A DNA stretch of 64,000 bases, from positions 186,001 through 250,000 of the forward strand of contig NZ_KB911588.1 of the NCBI RefSeq assembly GCF_000383615.1, given 5' to 3'. A program made the translations under genes and the position numbers. This stretch comes from Streptomyces canus 299MFChir4.1. GTDB lineage: Bacteria; Actinomycetota; Actinomycetes; Streptomycetales; Streptomycetaceae. Under the pieces are notes generated by a model. That model did no database searches. It worked only from the letters and a program-made list of their open reading frames with translations, and was not told the origin of the DNA. Shown here piece by piece: positions 36,593-44,829 of this stretch. Each line of letters starts with the position of its first letter. The stretch's first letter is position 1.

Positions 36593-37097
36593 GTGTGCTC
36601 CTCCGTCGGTCCGGCCCCCGGGGTTGCCGGGTGACCAGTGCGGCTCACCTGTTCCCGACCCCCGGGCACGGGGTGGGTGCCACTCGGCCGGAACAGGCGT
36701 GACAGGTGCCCCGGCGAGCGCCCTGCAAGAATCACGTTACCCAGTGCTCCACATTTCTGTGAAACCCCCTTTGACCTGCGATTTTGCTTGGATTTCCAAG
36801 TAAATCGGAAAAGGGCCGAAGGGGTGCTGGTCACAGCCTTGCAGGAGGCCGGAGCAACGGCACGTTATCCCGTCTACCCAGGTCACCGGAAGACTTTCCG
36901 TGTCCGACTTCCCGGCCGCGCCCAGATGGAGAAATCAGGGTTTTTCTCCTCGACCACATGACATCGTCCGGCGGGGAGAGCCTCCTGGAGGGCGTCCCGT
37001 GACCGAAGCAGACCGAGCGCGACCCCCTGTGTCGATCTGTGACGTCCTGTGACAACGCCCAGCTCACAGCCCTGTGTCGTGCCCTAGCATCTGGCGC
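36593..37097. other. 505-bp intergenic regulatory region, no gene
   Basis: No ORF here has coding character. The middle (about 36740-36830) is unusually AT-rich for this genome and holds the dyad at 36780-36806. Leftward promoter elements for the BCKDH operon are likely inside it. At the right end a rightward TAGCAT (37085-37090) lies 7 bp before the GTG of the phosphotransferase gene. Confidence 0.55.
36780..36806. promoter_or_regulatory. Extended dyad upstream of first BCKDH operon
   Basis: CTTGGA-TT-TCCAAG (36787-36800) is a perfect inner palindrome, flanked by GATTT (36780-36784) and AAATC (36802-36806), which also mirror each other. Size and AT-rich setting suit an Lrp/AsnC-type or other dimeric regulator; BkdR is a candidate. 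Confidence 0.5.
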
Positions 37098-38321
37098 GTG
37101 CCGCGCTCTCCTGTACCACCCCTCATGCCTCACGCGCCCCCGCTGGGCGCCCTCCTCCGCCAGTACGCCGCGGGCTCCGCCCTCGCCTGCGATCCCGTCG
37201 ACCAAGGTCTCCTCAACCGCGGCTACCGACTCCGCACGACCCGTGGGCGCTACTTCCTCAAGCACCACTTCGACCCCGAGACGGCCGCCCCCGAGGCGAT
37301 CGCCCGCCAGCACCGCGCCACCCAGCGCCTGGCCGCCCTCGGTGTCCCGGTGGCCCCGCCCTTCCCCGCCCGGGACGGCCGCACGGTCGCGGTCGTCGGG
37401 GGCCACGCCTACGCCCTCCACCCCTGGATCGAGGGCCGCCACCGCCACGGCTCCCAGCTCACCGCCGCCCAGTGCGGCCGCCTCGGGGCACTGCTGGGCG
37501 TGGTGCACGCGAGTCTGGAGCGGGTGATGCCGCTCCAGGGGCGTGCGGGGACGGAGCAGAGTGCGCGGGCAGACGGGGGCGTACGAGGCGACGCAGGCGC
37601 CCCGGACACCGCGCCGCACCACCGCACCCCACTACCGCTGTGCCATGCCCCCGCTCGGGCCGCCGGCGCCCGCGCGGAAGAGCCGCACGCCGGTCACCCG
37701 ACCGCCGAGGCCTCGGACCCCGACGCGGGTTCCGTCGACACGGGTCCCGTCGACGGAGGTGCCGACCCCGCCACCACCTTCGCCCTCATCGACGACCTGC
37801 TGGCGCGCGTGCGCCGGCACCGGCCCGCCGACTCCTTCGACGAGCTGGCCCGGCACCGACTGCTGGAGCGGCGGGCCCTGCTCGAACAGCACGTGGGGCG
37901 CCGGCCACCGCACAGCGGACCGGTGGGCTGGGTGCACGGGGACTTCCACCCGTTCAACCTGCTCTACCGGGGCGACGCCCCCGCCGCGATCGTCGACTGG
38001 GACCGGCTGGGCGTGAAGCCCCGCGCCGAGGAGGCCGTACGCGCCGCCGCGATCTTCTTCGTCCGGCCCGCGGGGACACTCGACCTGCCGAGGGTGCGGG
38101 CCTACGCGCGCGCGTACCGGCGTACGGCGGGAGCCACGCCCTCGGAACTCGCGGCGGCCGTGCACCGCGTGTGGTGGGAGCGTCTCAACGACTTCTGGAT
38201 GCTGCGCTGGCACTACGAGCGCGGCGACACCCGCGCGGACCCCCAGTTCCCGGCGGCCTCGGCGCTGGTGGTGTGGTGGACACGGGAGTACGACGCGGTG
38301 TGCGACGCGTTCGCGGGCTGA
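37098..38321 (+). CDS. Aminoglycoside/homoserine kinase-like phosphotransferase
   Basis: 407 residues with the APH kinase-like fold. Lys in FLKHHFD is near residue 55; the catalytic loop is HGDFHPFNLLY and the metal-binding segment IVDWDRLG. A GTG start at 37098 is favoured by a TAGCAT -10 box 7 bp upstream (leaderless); ATG 37125 is an alternative. Residues about 150-225 form a low-complexity Ala/Asp/His-rich insert absent from typical family members. Substrate unknown; small alcohols or antibiotics are possible. Confidence 0.85.
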   Translation: MPRSPVPPLMPHAPPLGALLRQYAAGSALACDPVDQGLLNRGYRLRTTRGRYFLKHHFDPETAAPEAIARQHRATQRLAALGVPVAPPFPARDGRTVAVVGGHAYALHPWIEGRHRHGSQLTAAQCGRLGALLGVVHASLERVMPLQGRAGTEQSARADGGVRGDAGAPDTAPHHRTPLPLCHAPARAAGARAEEPHAGHPTAEASDPDAGSVDTGPVDGGADPATTFALIDDLLARVRRHRPADSFDELARHRLLERRALLEQHVGRRPPHSGPVGWVHGDFHPFNLLYRGDAPAAIVDWDRLGVKPRAEEAVRAAAIFFVRPAGTLDLPRVRAYARAYRRTAGATPSELAAAVHRVWWERLNDFWMLRWHYERGDTRADPQFPAASALVVWWTREYDAVCDAFAG

Positions 38322-38340
38322 CGCGCGGTCCCGGAAACGG

Positions 38341-38381
38341 CACGCGCGCGTGGCCCCGGGAACGGGTGCCACGCGCGCGTG
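38341..38381. terminator. 14-bp hairpin between convergent phosphotransferase and kinase genes
   Basis: CACGCGCGCGTGGC and its exact complement flank a 13-nt loop, 20 bp past the phosphotransferase stop and 16 bp from the kinase stop. It can serve both genes. Confidence 0.85.
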
Positions 38382-38396
38382 AGGCGTCGCGGTCGG

Positions 38397-39965
38397 TCAG
38401 GAATCGCCTCCGTCGCCGCCGCCCGGGCCTCCTACGAGGCCGCCGCCGGTCGGCTCCGCCGTGTTCGAGGGCTCGGCCGTGTCGGTGGGCTCCGGCGTGT
38501 CGGACGGCTCCGTCGCCGTCTCGGACGGCTGCGTCGCCGAGGGCGAAGGCGTGTAGGAGGGCGTGTACGACGGCGTATAGGACGGCGTGTAGCCGGAGCC
38601 GCCCGAGCTGCCGTTGTCGTCCGTGGACGTGTCGGTCTCCTCGCTCGTCGCCTCGTCGCTCGGCGTCTCGCTGGCCGTCTCGTCGTCGGTGGTCTTCGAG
38701 GTGGTCGGCGACACGGAGCTGCCGGTGCCGCCACCGTCTCCACCTCCGCCACCGTTGTTGAGCGCCAGGGCGACGCCCGCCGCGACGGCGATCACCGCGA
38801 GGACGGCGAGGATCCACAGCTTGCCGCGGCCGCTGCCCCGGTTGCCGTGTCCCTCGAAGCCGCCCTCGTCCCCGCCGCCGTAACCGGAGGGCAGGATCTG
38901 CTGCGGGATCTGGGTGGTGCCGGAGGCGGCGCCGGGGTGCGCCAGCACGCTGGTGCTCGCGAAGCCCGCGGCGGGCGTGCCGCGGCCGTCGTGCGCCGTC
39001 ACCGGGCCGGTGTTCCAGGTGCCGGTGTGGCCGCCCTGGTCGTACAGCATCTGGAGCCCGTACTGGACGAGCCCGCGCATCTCCTCGGCCGTCTGGAAGC
39101 GGTCGTCCGGCTCCTTGGCGAGCGAGCGCATGACCAGACCGTCGAGCTCCGGCGGGACGGCGCCGGAGACCTGCGAGGGAGGCGTCGGGATGTCCTGGAC
39201 GTGCTGGTAGACGACGGAGAGCGGGGTCTCGCCGGTGAACGGCGGCCTGAGTGCGAGGAGTTCGTACAGCAGACAGCCCGTGGCGTACAGGTCGGAGCGG
39301 TGGTCGACGGCCTTGCCGAGGGCCTGCTCCGGGGAGAGGTACTGCGGGGTGCCCATGACCATGCCGGTCTGCGTCATCGTCGTGGACGCGCCGTGCAGGG
39401 CGCGGGCGATGCCGAAGTCCATCACCTTGACCGCGCCGTTGTGGGTGATGATCACGTTGGCGGGCTTGATGTCGCGGTGCACGATGCCGTGCTGGTGCGA
39501 GTAGGCGAGCGCCTCCAGGACCCCGGAGACGATGATCAGGGCCTGCTCGGGCCCGGGCGCCTCGGCGTTGAGCAGCAGGTCCCGGATCGTCCGTCCCTCG
39601 ACGATCTCCATGACGATGTACGGCACCGACTGACCGCCGACGAAGTCCTCGCCGGAGTCGTACACGGCGACGATCGCGTGGTGGTTGAGGCCGGCCACGG
39701 ACTGGGCCTCACGTGTGAAGCGGGCCTTGGAGGTCGGGTCCTCGGCGAGGTCGGCGCGCAGCAGTTTGACCGCCACGGTGCGCCCGAGCCGTACGTCCTC
39801 GGCCGCGAACACCTCGGCCATACCGCCCCGGCCGAGTCTGCGGGTCAGCCGGTACCGGCCGTCCCCCACCAGTCCGCCGTTACCCCACAGCTCCGGCGCA
39901 TCTGACATTCCGCCGCCAGTCGCCTCGGGGTCGGACGGGCCCTGAGCGCGCTGCTGCTGTGCCAT
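38397..39965 (-). CDS. Membrane Ser/Thr protein kinase (Hanks type) without PASTA domains
   Basis: 522 residues. The kinase domain (about 37-305) has the glycine loop GRGGMAEVF, Lys67 in VAVKLLR, HRDIKPANVI, DFGIA and APE-equivalent SPEQA. A juxtamembrane region leads to one membrane helix (LWILAVLAVIAVAAGVALAL, about 380-400). The outer tail is low-complexity Gly/Ser/Thr/Pro with four YTPS repeats and no PASTA repeats, so it probably does not bind muropeptides like PknB. It may sense the envelope or contact cell-wall polymers. Confidence 0.93.
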   Translation of the reverse strand: MAQQQRAQGPSDPEATGGGMSDAPELWGNGGLVGDGRYRLTRRLGRGGMAEVFAAEDVRLGRTVAVKLLRADLAEDPTSKARFTREAQSVAGLNHHAIVAVYDSGEDFVGGQSVPYIVMEIVEGRTIRDLLLNAEAPGPEQALIIVSGVLEALAYSHQHGIVHRDIKPANVIITHNGAVKVMDFGIARALHGASTTMTQTGMVMGTPQYLSPEQALGKAVDHRSDLYATGCLLYELLALRPPFTGETPLSVVYQHVQDIPTPPSQVSGAVPPELDGLVMRSLAKEPDDRFQTAEEMRGLVQYGLQMLYDQGGHTGTWNTGPVTAHDGRGTPAAGFASTSVLAHPGAASGTTQIPQQILPSGYGGGDEGGFEGHGNRGSGRGKLWILAVLAVIAVAAGVALALNNGGGGGDGGGTGSSVSPTTSKTTDDETASETPSDEATSEETDTSTDDNGSSGGSGYTPSYTPSYTPSYTPSPSATQPSETATEPSDTPEPTDTAEPSNTAEPTGGGLVGGPGGGDGGDS

Positions 39966-40294
39966 CGGTCCTCGCCGTCGTTTCTGCCCGCGGTGCGCGC
40001 GGTGTTGTTACGGTCTCCGTCGGCCACGCTACAGCCTTCGCGCAAGCCGCCGGTCCGGGATGAGCCCGGGGACCGGCCCGAGACGGACCGGCCATCAAAC
40101 CTGTACTACGTCTCAGCGTGCAAATTCTGTGTACCGGCCGTGGGGCAGCTGTAACGCCCGCACGACCTTTCTTTCTCTTACGGTCACGGAACGGGCACCG
40201 CGTCCGAAGAGCCGACGGTCAGGACTCCGTGGCCAAACTCACGAAAAGGAACCCGAACGAGCGTTTCCCAGCAGCGGCTTTCCCTCGGCGACAC
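39966..40294. other. Intergenic region upstream of the kinase gene
   Basis: This 329-bp region has no credible gene. It holds a hairpin at 40049-40077 (GCCGGTCC with GGACCGGC arms plus inner GGG/CCC), and probably the leftward kinase promoter between 40000 and 40045. Confidence 0.45.
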
Positions 40295-40328
40295 GAAGGG
40301 CCCGGCAGCGTCGGCTGCCGGGCCCTTC
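40295..40328. terminator. 15-bp hairpin terminator after bpa
   Basis: GAAGGGCCCGGCAGC and its exact complement flank the tetraloop GTCG. It ends in CTTC and lies 13 bp beyond the leftward bpa stop. Confidence 0.88.
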
Positions 40329-40340
40329 CTGGTCGGGGAA

Positions 40341-40883
40341 TTACAGGTACGGTCCGCCTGAGCGGCCGCCCGCACGCGGGTCGATGCCGTCCTCCTGCCC
40401 GCCGACACCCGGCGGGAGGGCGCGGCGCATCTGCTCCAGCTGGGCCCGCGCGGCCATCTGCTGGGCGAACAGGGTGGTCTGGATCCCGTGGAAAAGGCCC
40501 TCCAGCCAGCCCACCAACTGGGCCTGGGCGATACGCAGTTCCGCGTCGCTCGGGGTCGACTCCTCATTGAAGGGCAGGGACAGCCGCTCCAGCTCCTCCA
40601 CCAGCTCGGGGGCCAGACCGTCCTCCAGCTCCTTGACCGAGCTGGCGTGGATCTCCTTGAGCCGGGCCCGGCTGGCCTCGTCGAGAGGAGCCGCGCGCAC
40701 CTCTTCGAGCAGCTGCTTGATCATGCTGCCGATCCGCATCACCTTCGCGGGCTGCTCGACCATCTCCGTGACCGGGACCTCGCGGGAGTCGTCGTCACCC
40801 CCGCCGCCCAGCGCCATCCCGTCCTGGCCCACGACCAGGATCTGGGGGCTTTCCGGCGAACCTTCGTTCCTCGGCATCTCCAT
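40341..40883 (-). CDS. bpa: Bacterial proteasome activator (Bpa/PafE)
   Basis: 180 residues from ATG 40883. A disordered N-terminus is followed by a helical core (AKVMRIGSMIKQLLEEVRAA; LDEASRARLKEIHASSVKEL; QLVGWLEGLFHGIQTTLFAQ). The C-terminus GGRSGGPYL is the HbYX-like tail (usually GQYL) that docks into the 20S proteasome alpha ring and opens its gate. Bpa forms ATP-independent dodecamer rings that feed unfolded substrates. Here the tail has Pro in place of Gln. Stand-alone gene ended by a strong hairpin. Confidence 0.92.
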   Translation of the reverse strand: MEMPRNEGSPESPQILVVGQDGMALGGGGDDDSREVPVTEMVEQPAKVMRIGSMIKQLLEEVRAAPLDEASRARLKEIHASSVKELEDGLAPELVEELERLSLPFNEESTPSDAELRIAQAQLVGWLEGLFHGIQTTLFAQQMAARAQLEQMRRALPPGVGGQEDGIDPRAGGRSGGPYL

Positions 40884-41019
40884 GCAGCCATTCTCTCGCA
40901 CCCGTACACCTCACCACTGGGGTGCCCCCACTGTGTGCTGATCCACCGCTTCCGGCACGGATCGCCCCCATGGCGTCACCCGGAATGCCGGTATCCTTCC
41001 GCGATGCCAGTCTTGTCCC

Positions 41020-41775
41020 GTGACTCCCTGGCTGCGCGCGACGGTACTGGCGATCCTGGTGGGCACGAGCGTGACCGCCGTGCCGCAGACCGACCGCGCG
41101 TACGGCGCCGAGCTGACGCCTCTCGTCCCGGCCGGCGCGCCCGCCCGACGGGCGGCGGACTCGGTGCCCTTTCAGGAACCACCGCGCGGCACGACGAGCA
41201 CGTCGGCCTCCGTGTCCGCCACGCGGTCGCCGGACTCGGCACCGGCCCACCAGAGCCTGCGGAAGACCGCCCGGCCGTACGCCACCGTGCTCCCGTCGCA
41301 CACCTCGCCGGGCGGCTCGGCCTCCCCCTCCGGCATCCCGCGGCCCCCGGCGCCGGCTCACGGTCCGCGGCACCCCGCGTCGGCATCCGCCGGTCCCCCG
41401 GGTCTTTCGCGCGGCCACGGTCCGGAGCGCGCCTCGCCCTCGGCCTCCCTGGCGCCCTCGCCCTCGGCCGCCCCTCCCTCCCGTGCGGGGAGCCGCGCGG
41501 GTGAGGGCCGGGAGCGGCCGGGCCGGCCGGAGGAGCCGGTGACGGAGGACGCGGACGCCGACGGGGCGGCCTCCGCGGGGACCGACTCCGGGGACGATGA
41601 CCTCACCGGCGTGTCGGAGCCGCCCCCGCAGACCGCCGTGGCACGACCGTCCCGTCCCGCGCAGCGGCCGGTGGCCGGCCCCAAGGTGTTCATCCTGCCG
41701 CTCGGCACCGGGCTGGTCCTGGTCGGACTGGGACTCGGGCTCGGCCTCTACGCGCTGCGGGTGCGGCGCGGATAG
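41020..41775 (+). CDS. Ser/Pro/Ala-rich exported protein with C-terminal membrane anchor
   Basis: 251 residues from GTG 41020. An N-terminal signal (WLRATVLAILVGTSVTAVPQ) is followed by about 190 residues of Ser/Pro/Gly/Ala-rich, probably disordered sequence. A C-terminal helix VFILPLGTGLVLVGLGLGLG ends in YALRVRRG. The topology suggests an outward-facing disordered stalk tethered to the membrane; no LPxTG sorting motif is present. No domain is recognised. A TATCCT box lies near 40991. Confidence 0.7.
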   Translation: MTPWLRATVLAILVGTSVTAVPQTDRAYGAELTPLVPAGAPARRAADSVPFQEPPRGTTSTSASVSATRSPDSAPAHQSLRKTARPYATVLPSHTSPGGSASPSGIPRPPAPAHGPRHPASASAGPPGLSRGHGPERASPSASLAPSPSAAPPSRAGSRAGEGRERPGRPEEPVTEDADADGAASAGTDSGDDDLTGVSEPPPQTAVARPSRPAQRPVAGPKVFILPLGTGLVLVGLGLGLGLYALRVRRG

Positions 41776-41811
41776 GGGCGCCGCGGGTACGACGCGGGCA
41801 GGCCCGTACGC

Positions 41812-42792
41812 CTACTGCGTGACCAGCAGGACCTTGCCGATGTGGCCGCTCTCCTCGACGACCCGGTGCGCGGCCGCCGCATCGCTCATCGGGAGCTCGC
41901 GGTCGACGACGGGACGGACGTGCCCGGCGTCCAGCAGGGGCCACACATGCTCGCGTACGGCCGCCACGATCGCCGTCTTCTCGGCCGGCGGCCGTGCCCG
42001 CAGCGAGGTGGCGCTGATCGCGGCACGCTTGTTCAGCAGCGTGGCGATGTTCAGCTCACCCTTGACACCGCCCTGCATGCCGATGATCGCGAGCCGTCCG
42101 TTGACGGCGAGGGCATTGACGTTGCGGTCGAGGTACTTCGCGCCCATGTTGTCGAGGATGACGTCGGCGCCCGCCCCGTCGGTGGCCTTCCTGACCTCCT
42201 CGACGAAGTCCTGTTCCCGGTAGTTGATCAGGATGTCCGCGCCGAGCTCGGCACAGCGCTCCAGCTTCTCCGGCGTGCCCGCGGTCACCGCGACCTTGGC
42301 GCCCACGGCCTTCGCAAGCTGGATCGCCATCGTGCCGATACCGCTGGAACCGCCGTGCACCAGCAGGGTCTCGCCGGGGCGCAGGTGGGCGACCATGAAG
42401 ACGTTCGACCAGACCGTGCAGACCACCTCGGGCAGCGCGGCCGCCCGCTTCACGTCGAGGTCCTTGGGCACGGGCAGCAGCTGTCCGGCCGGTACGGCGA
42501 CGTTCTCGGCGTATCCGCCGCCCGCGAGCAGCGCGCACACCTCGTCGCCGACGGACCAGCCGGAGACACCGGGGCCGATCTCGGCGATGCGCCCCGAGCA
42601 CTCCAGGCCGGGGTAGGGGGAGGCGCCGGGCGGGGGGTTGTAGAAGCCCTGGCGTTGCAGGATGTCGGCGCGGTTGACGGCACTGGCCACCACCTCGACC
42701 AGCACCTCGCCCTCGCCGGCCACGGCATCCGGCACCTCGCTCCAGACCAGCGCCTCGGGCCCACCGGGTTCGGGAATCGTGATCGCATGCAT
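41812..42792 (-). CDS. NAD(P)H-quinone oxidoreductase, zinc-independent MDR family
   Basis: 326 residues in the quinone-reductase branch of the medium-chain dehydrogenases. SAVNRADILQRQGFYNPPPG matches the PIG3/QOR-type substrate region. The nucleotide-binding fold has VHGGSSGIGTMAIQLAKAVG. The catalytic zinc cysteines of alcohol dehydrogenases are absent. It reduces quinones or enones. ATG 42792 fits the family N-terminus (MHAITIPEPGG). Monocistronic, divergent from the ABC exporter genes. Confidence 0.93.
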   Translation of the reverse strand: MHAITIPEPGGPEALVWSEVPDAVAGEGEVLVEVVASAVNRADILQRQGFYNPPPGASPYPGLECSGRIAEIGPGVSGWSVGDEVCALLAGGGYAENVAVPAGQLLPVPKDLDVKRAAALPEVVCTVWSNVFMVAHLRPGETLLVHGGSSGIGTMAIQLAKAVGAKVAVTAGTPEKLERCAELGADILINYREQDFVEEVRKATDGAGADVILDNMGAKYLDRNVNALAVNGRLAIIGMQGGVKGELNIATLLNKRAAISATSLRARPPAEKTAIVAAVREHVWPLLDAGHVRPVVDRELPMSDAAAAHRVVEESGHIGKVLLVTQ

Positions 42793-42938
42793 GGGCCCGA
42801 CGCTACTCCCCGCCCGACCACCCGGCCCTGGGCCCCCGGAGGGCGCCCGGCCCGAAAATCCGCGTGCGCAACCGATGAGTTCGCGCGACGGTAAAGGTCT
42901 CCCCATGCGTAGCCCAAGTACGCGGAAGGAACCCGCCC

Positions 42939-43769
42939 ATGAGCCAGCACACGTCAGCCCTGGCGATCGAGACCGCGGGCCTCGTGAAAACGTTCGGTGA
43001 GACCAGGGCCGTCGACGGAGTCGACCTCGCGGTGCCGGCCGGCACGGTCTACGGCGTCCTCGGTCCGAACGGCGCCGGGAAGACCACCACCGTGAAGATG
43101 CTCGCCACCCTCCTGCGGCCCGACGGCGGAGAGGCCCACGTCTTCGGCCACGACGTCGTCCGCGAGGCCGACGAGGTCCGCGGCCGGGTCAGCCTCACCG
43201 GCCAGTACGCCTCCGTCGACGAGGACCTCACCGGCGCCGAGAACCTGGTCCTGCTGGGCCGTCTCCTCGGCCACCACAAGAAGGCCGCACGCGAGCGTGC
43301 CGGACAGCTCCTGGAGGCCTTCGGTCTCTCGGAGGCGGACGGAAAGCAGGTCAAGCACTACTCCGGCGGCATGCGGCGCCGGATCGACATCGCCGCGTCC
43401 ATCCTCAACACCCCCGAGCTGCTCTTCCTCGACGAGCCCACCACCGGCCTCGATCCGCGCAGCCGCAACCAGGTCTGGGACATCGTGCGCGCGGTCGTCG
43501 CCCAGGGCACCACCGTGCTGCTGACCACGCAGTACCTGGACGAGGCCGACCAACTGGCCTCCCGGATCGCCGTCATCGACCACGGCCGGGTGATCGCCGA
43601 GGGCACCAAGGGCGAGCTGAAGGCCTCCGTGGGCGCCGGGACCGTACATCTGCGCCTACGGGACGGCGGACGTCGGCCCGAGGCGGCGGACGTCGGCCCG
43701 AGGCGGCGGAGATCCTACGACGGGCCCTGGACGCCCAGGTCCAGCTGGAACCGGACTCGGTCGCGCTGA
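42939..43769 (+). CDS. Drr-type ABC transporter ATPase, C-terminus lost through 20-bp tandem duplication
   Basis: 276 residues as given. The nucleotide-binding domain is complete: Walker A GPNGAGKTT, signature YSGGMRRRIDIAAS, Walker B LLFLDEPTTGLDP and the His-switch region. At 43671-43710 a 20-bp unit is duplicated, shifting the frame and adding a nonsense tail to a stop at 43769. Deleting one copy restores a 330-residue protein ending at 43951, with the DrrA-typical C-terminal LDEVFLALTGHPT, whose stop would overlap the permease start (ATGA). The truncated form may not assemble with the permease. Confidence 0.88.
   Translation: MSQHTSALAIETAGLVKTFGETRAVDGVDLAVPAGTVYGVLGPNGAGKTTTVKMLATLLRPDGGEAHVFGHDVVREADEVRGRVSLTGQYASVDEDLTGAENLVLLGRLLGHHKKAARERAGQLLEAFGLSEADGKQVKHYSGGMRRRIDIAASILNTPELLFLDEPTTGLDPRSRNQVWDIVRAVVAQGTTVLLTTQYLDEADQLASRIAVIDHGRVIAEGTKGELKASVGAGTVHLRLRDGGRRPEAADVGPRRRRSYDGPWTPRSSWNRTRSR
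43671..43710. repeat. Exact 20-bp tandem duplication disrupting the ABC ATPase gene
   Basis: CGTCGGCCCGAGGCGGCGGA occurs twice back to back (43671-43690, 43691-43710), preceded by the partial unit GGCGGA. The extra copy adds 20 bp, which is not a multiple of three. Confidence 0.95.
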
Positions 43770-43947
43770 CGGCCCGGCTCGCCACGGCAGCCGGTGACAC
43801 GGCCGCCGAACAGGCCTCCCGCGCCCTCGCCGAACTGGCCCGCACCGGCATCACCGTCGACAACTTCTCGCTCGGCCAGCCCAGCCTGGACGAGGTGTTC
43901 CTCGCCCTCACCGGGCACCCCACCCACGGCACCGAGGAGATGGCCGC

Positions 43948-44805
43948 ATGAGCACCGTGACCCAGCCCCCGTCCAAAGCAGCCCAGGACCTCGCCCCCGT
44001 CAGTGCCGAGTCGCTGGCCGCGCTGCTGGTCACCGGGGAGCGGCCGCCGCGCCCGAGCGCGCTGTCGGCCTCGCTGACCTTCGGCTGGCGGGCCGTCCTC
44101 AAGATCAAGCACGTGCCGGAGCAGCTCTTCGACGTCACCGCGTTCCCGATCATGATGGTGCTGATGTACACGTACCTGTTCGGGGGCGCCCTGGCCGGGT
44201 CCCCGACGGAGTACATCCAGTTCCTGCTGCCGGGCATCCTGGTGATGTCGGTCGTGATGATCACGATGTACACCGGCGTCTCGGTCAACACCGACATCGA
44301 GAAGGGCGTCTTCGACCGCTTCCGCTCGCTGCCCATCTGGCGGCCGTCGGTGATGGTCGGCTATCTGCTCGGCGACACCCTGCGCTACACGATCGCGTCC
44401 GTGGTGATGCTCGTCGTCGGCCTGGTCATCGGCTACCGCCCGGACGGCGGGGTCGGCGGGGTGGCCGCCGGGATCGCGCTGCTGGTCGTCTTCTCGTTCG
44501 CGTTCTCGTGGATCTGGACGATGTTCGGGCTGCTGCTGCGGACCGAGAAGTCGGTGATGGGCGTCAGCATGATGGTGATCTTCCCGCTGACCTTCCTGTC
44601 CAACGTCTTCGTCGACCCGAGGACCATGCCGGGCTGGCTCCAGGCCTTCGTCAACAACAGCCCGATCACCCATCTGTCCTCGGCCGTGCGCGAGCTGATG
44701 GCGGGCGACTGGCCCGCCGATGAGATCGCCTGGTCGCTGGGGTGGGCGGGGCTGTTCGTCGCGGTCTTCGGGCCGGTCACCATGCGGCTGTACAACCGCA
44801 AGTGA
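43948..44805 (+). CDS. Drr-type ABC-2 transporter permease
   Basis: 285 residues with six hydrophobic segments in the second to last parts (from about 65 to 280), typical of DrrB/ABC-2 daunorubicin-resistance-like exporters. ATG 43948 overlaps the restored ATPase stop by 4 bp, so translational coupling was ancestral; in the given sequence the ATPase frame now stops 179 bp earlier, which could weaken coupling. Drug, lipid or antibiotic export is expected. Confidence 0.92.
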   Translation: MSTVTQPPSKAAQDLAPVSAESLAALLVTGERPPRPSALSASLTFGWRAVLKIKHVPEQLFDVTAFPIMMVLMYTYLFGGALAGSPTEYIQFLLPGILVMSVVMITMYTGVSVNTDIEKGVFDRFRSLPIWRPSVMVGYLLGDTLRYTIASVVMLVVGLVIGYRPDGGVGGVAAGIALLVVFSFAFSWIWTMFGLLLRTEKSVMGVSMMVIFPLTFLSNVFVDPRTMPGWLQAFVNNSPITHLSSAVRELMAGDWPADEIAWSLGWAGLFVAVFGPVTMRLYNRK

Positions 44806-44826
44806 CCGGACCGGCGTGCGGTCCGG
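44806..44826. terminator. Short hairpin between convergent permease and channel genes
   Basis: CCGGACC and GGTCCGG flank a 7-nt loop immediately after the permease stop and 4 bp from the channel stop. Confidence 0.6.
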
Positions 44827-44829
44827 CGT

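Noticed and set aside
36593..37097. Small ORFs in the 500-bp gap before the phosphotransferase
   Set aside because: Short frames lack GC-rich third positions and ribosome-binding sites; the region reads as regulatory DNA.
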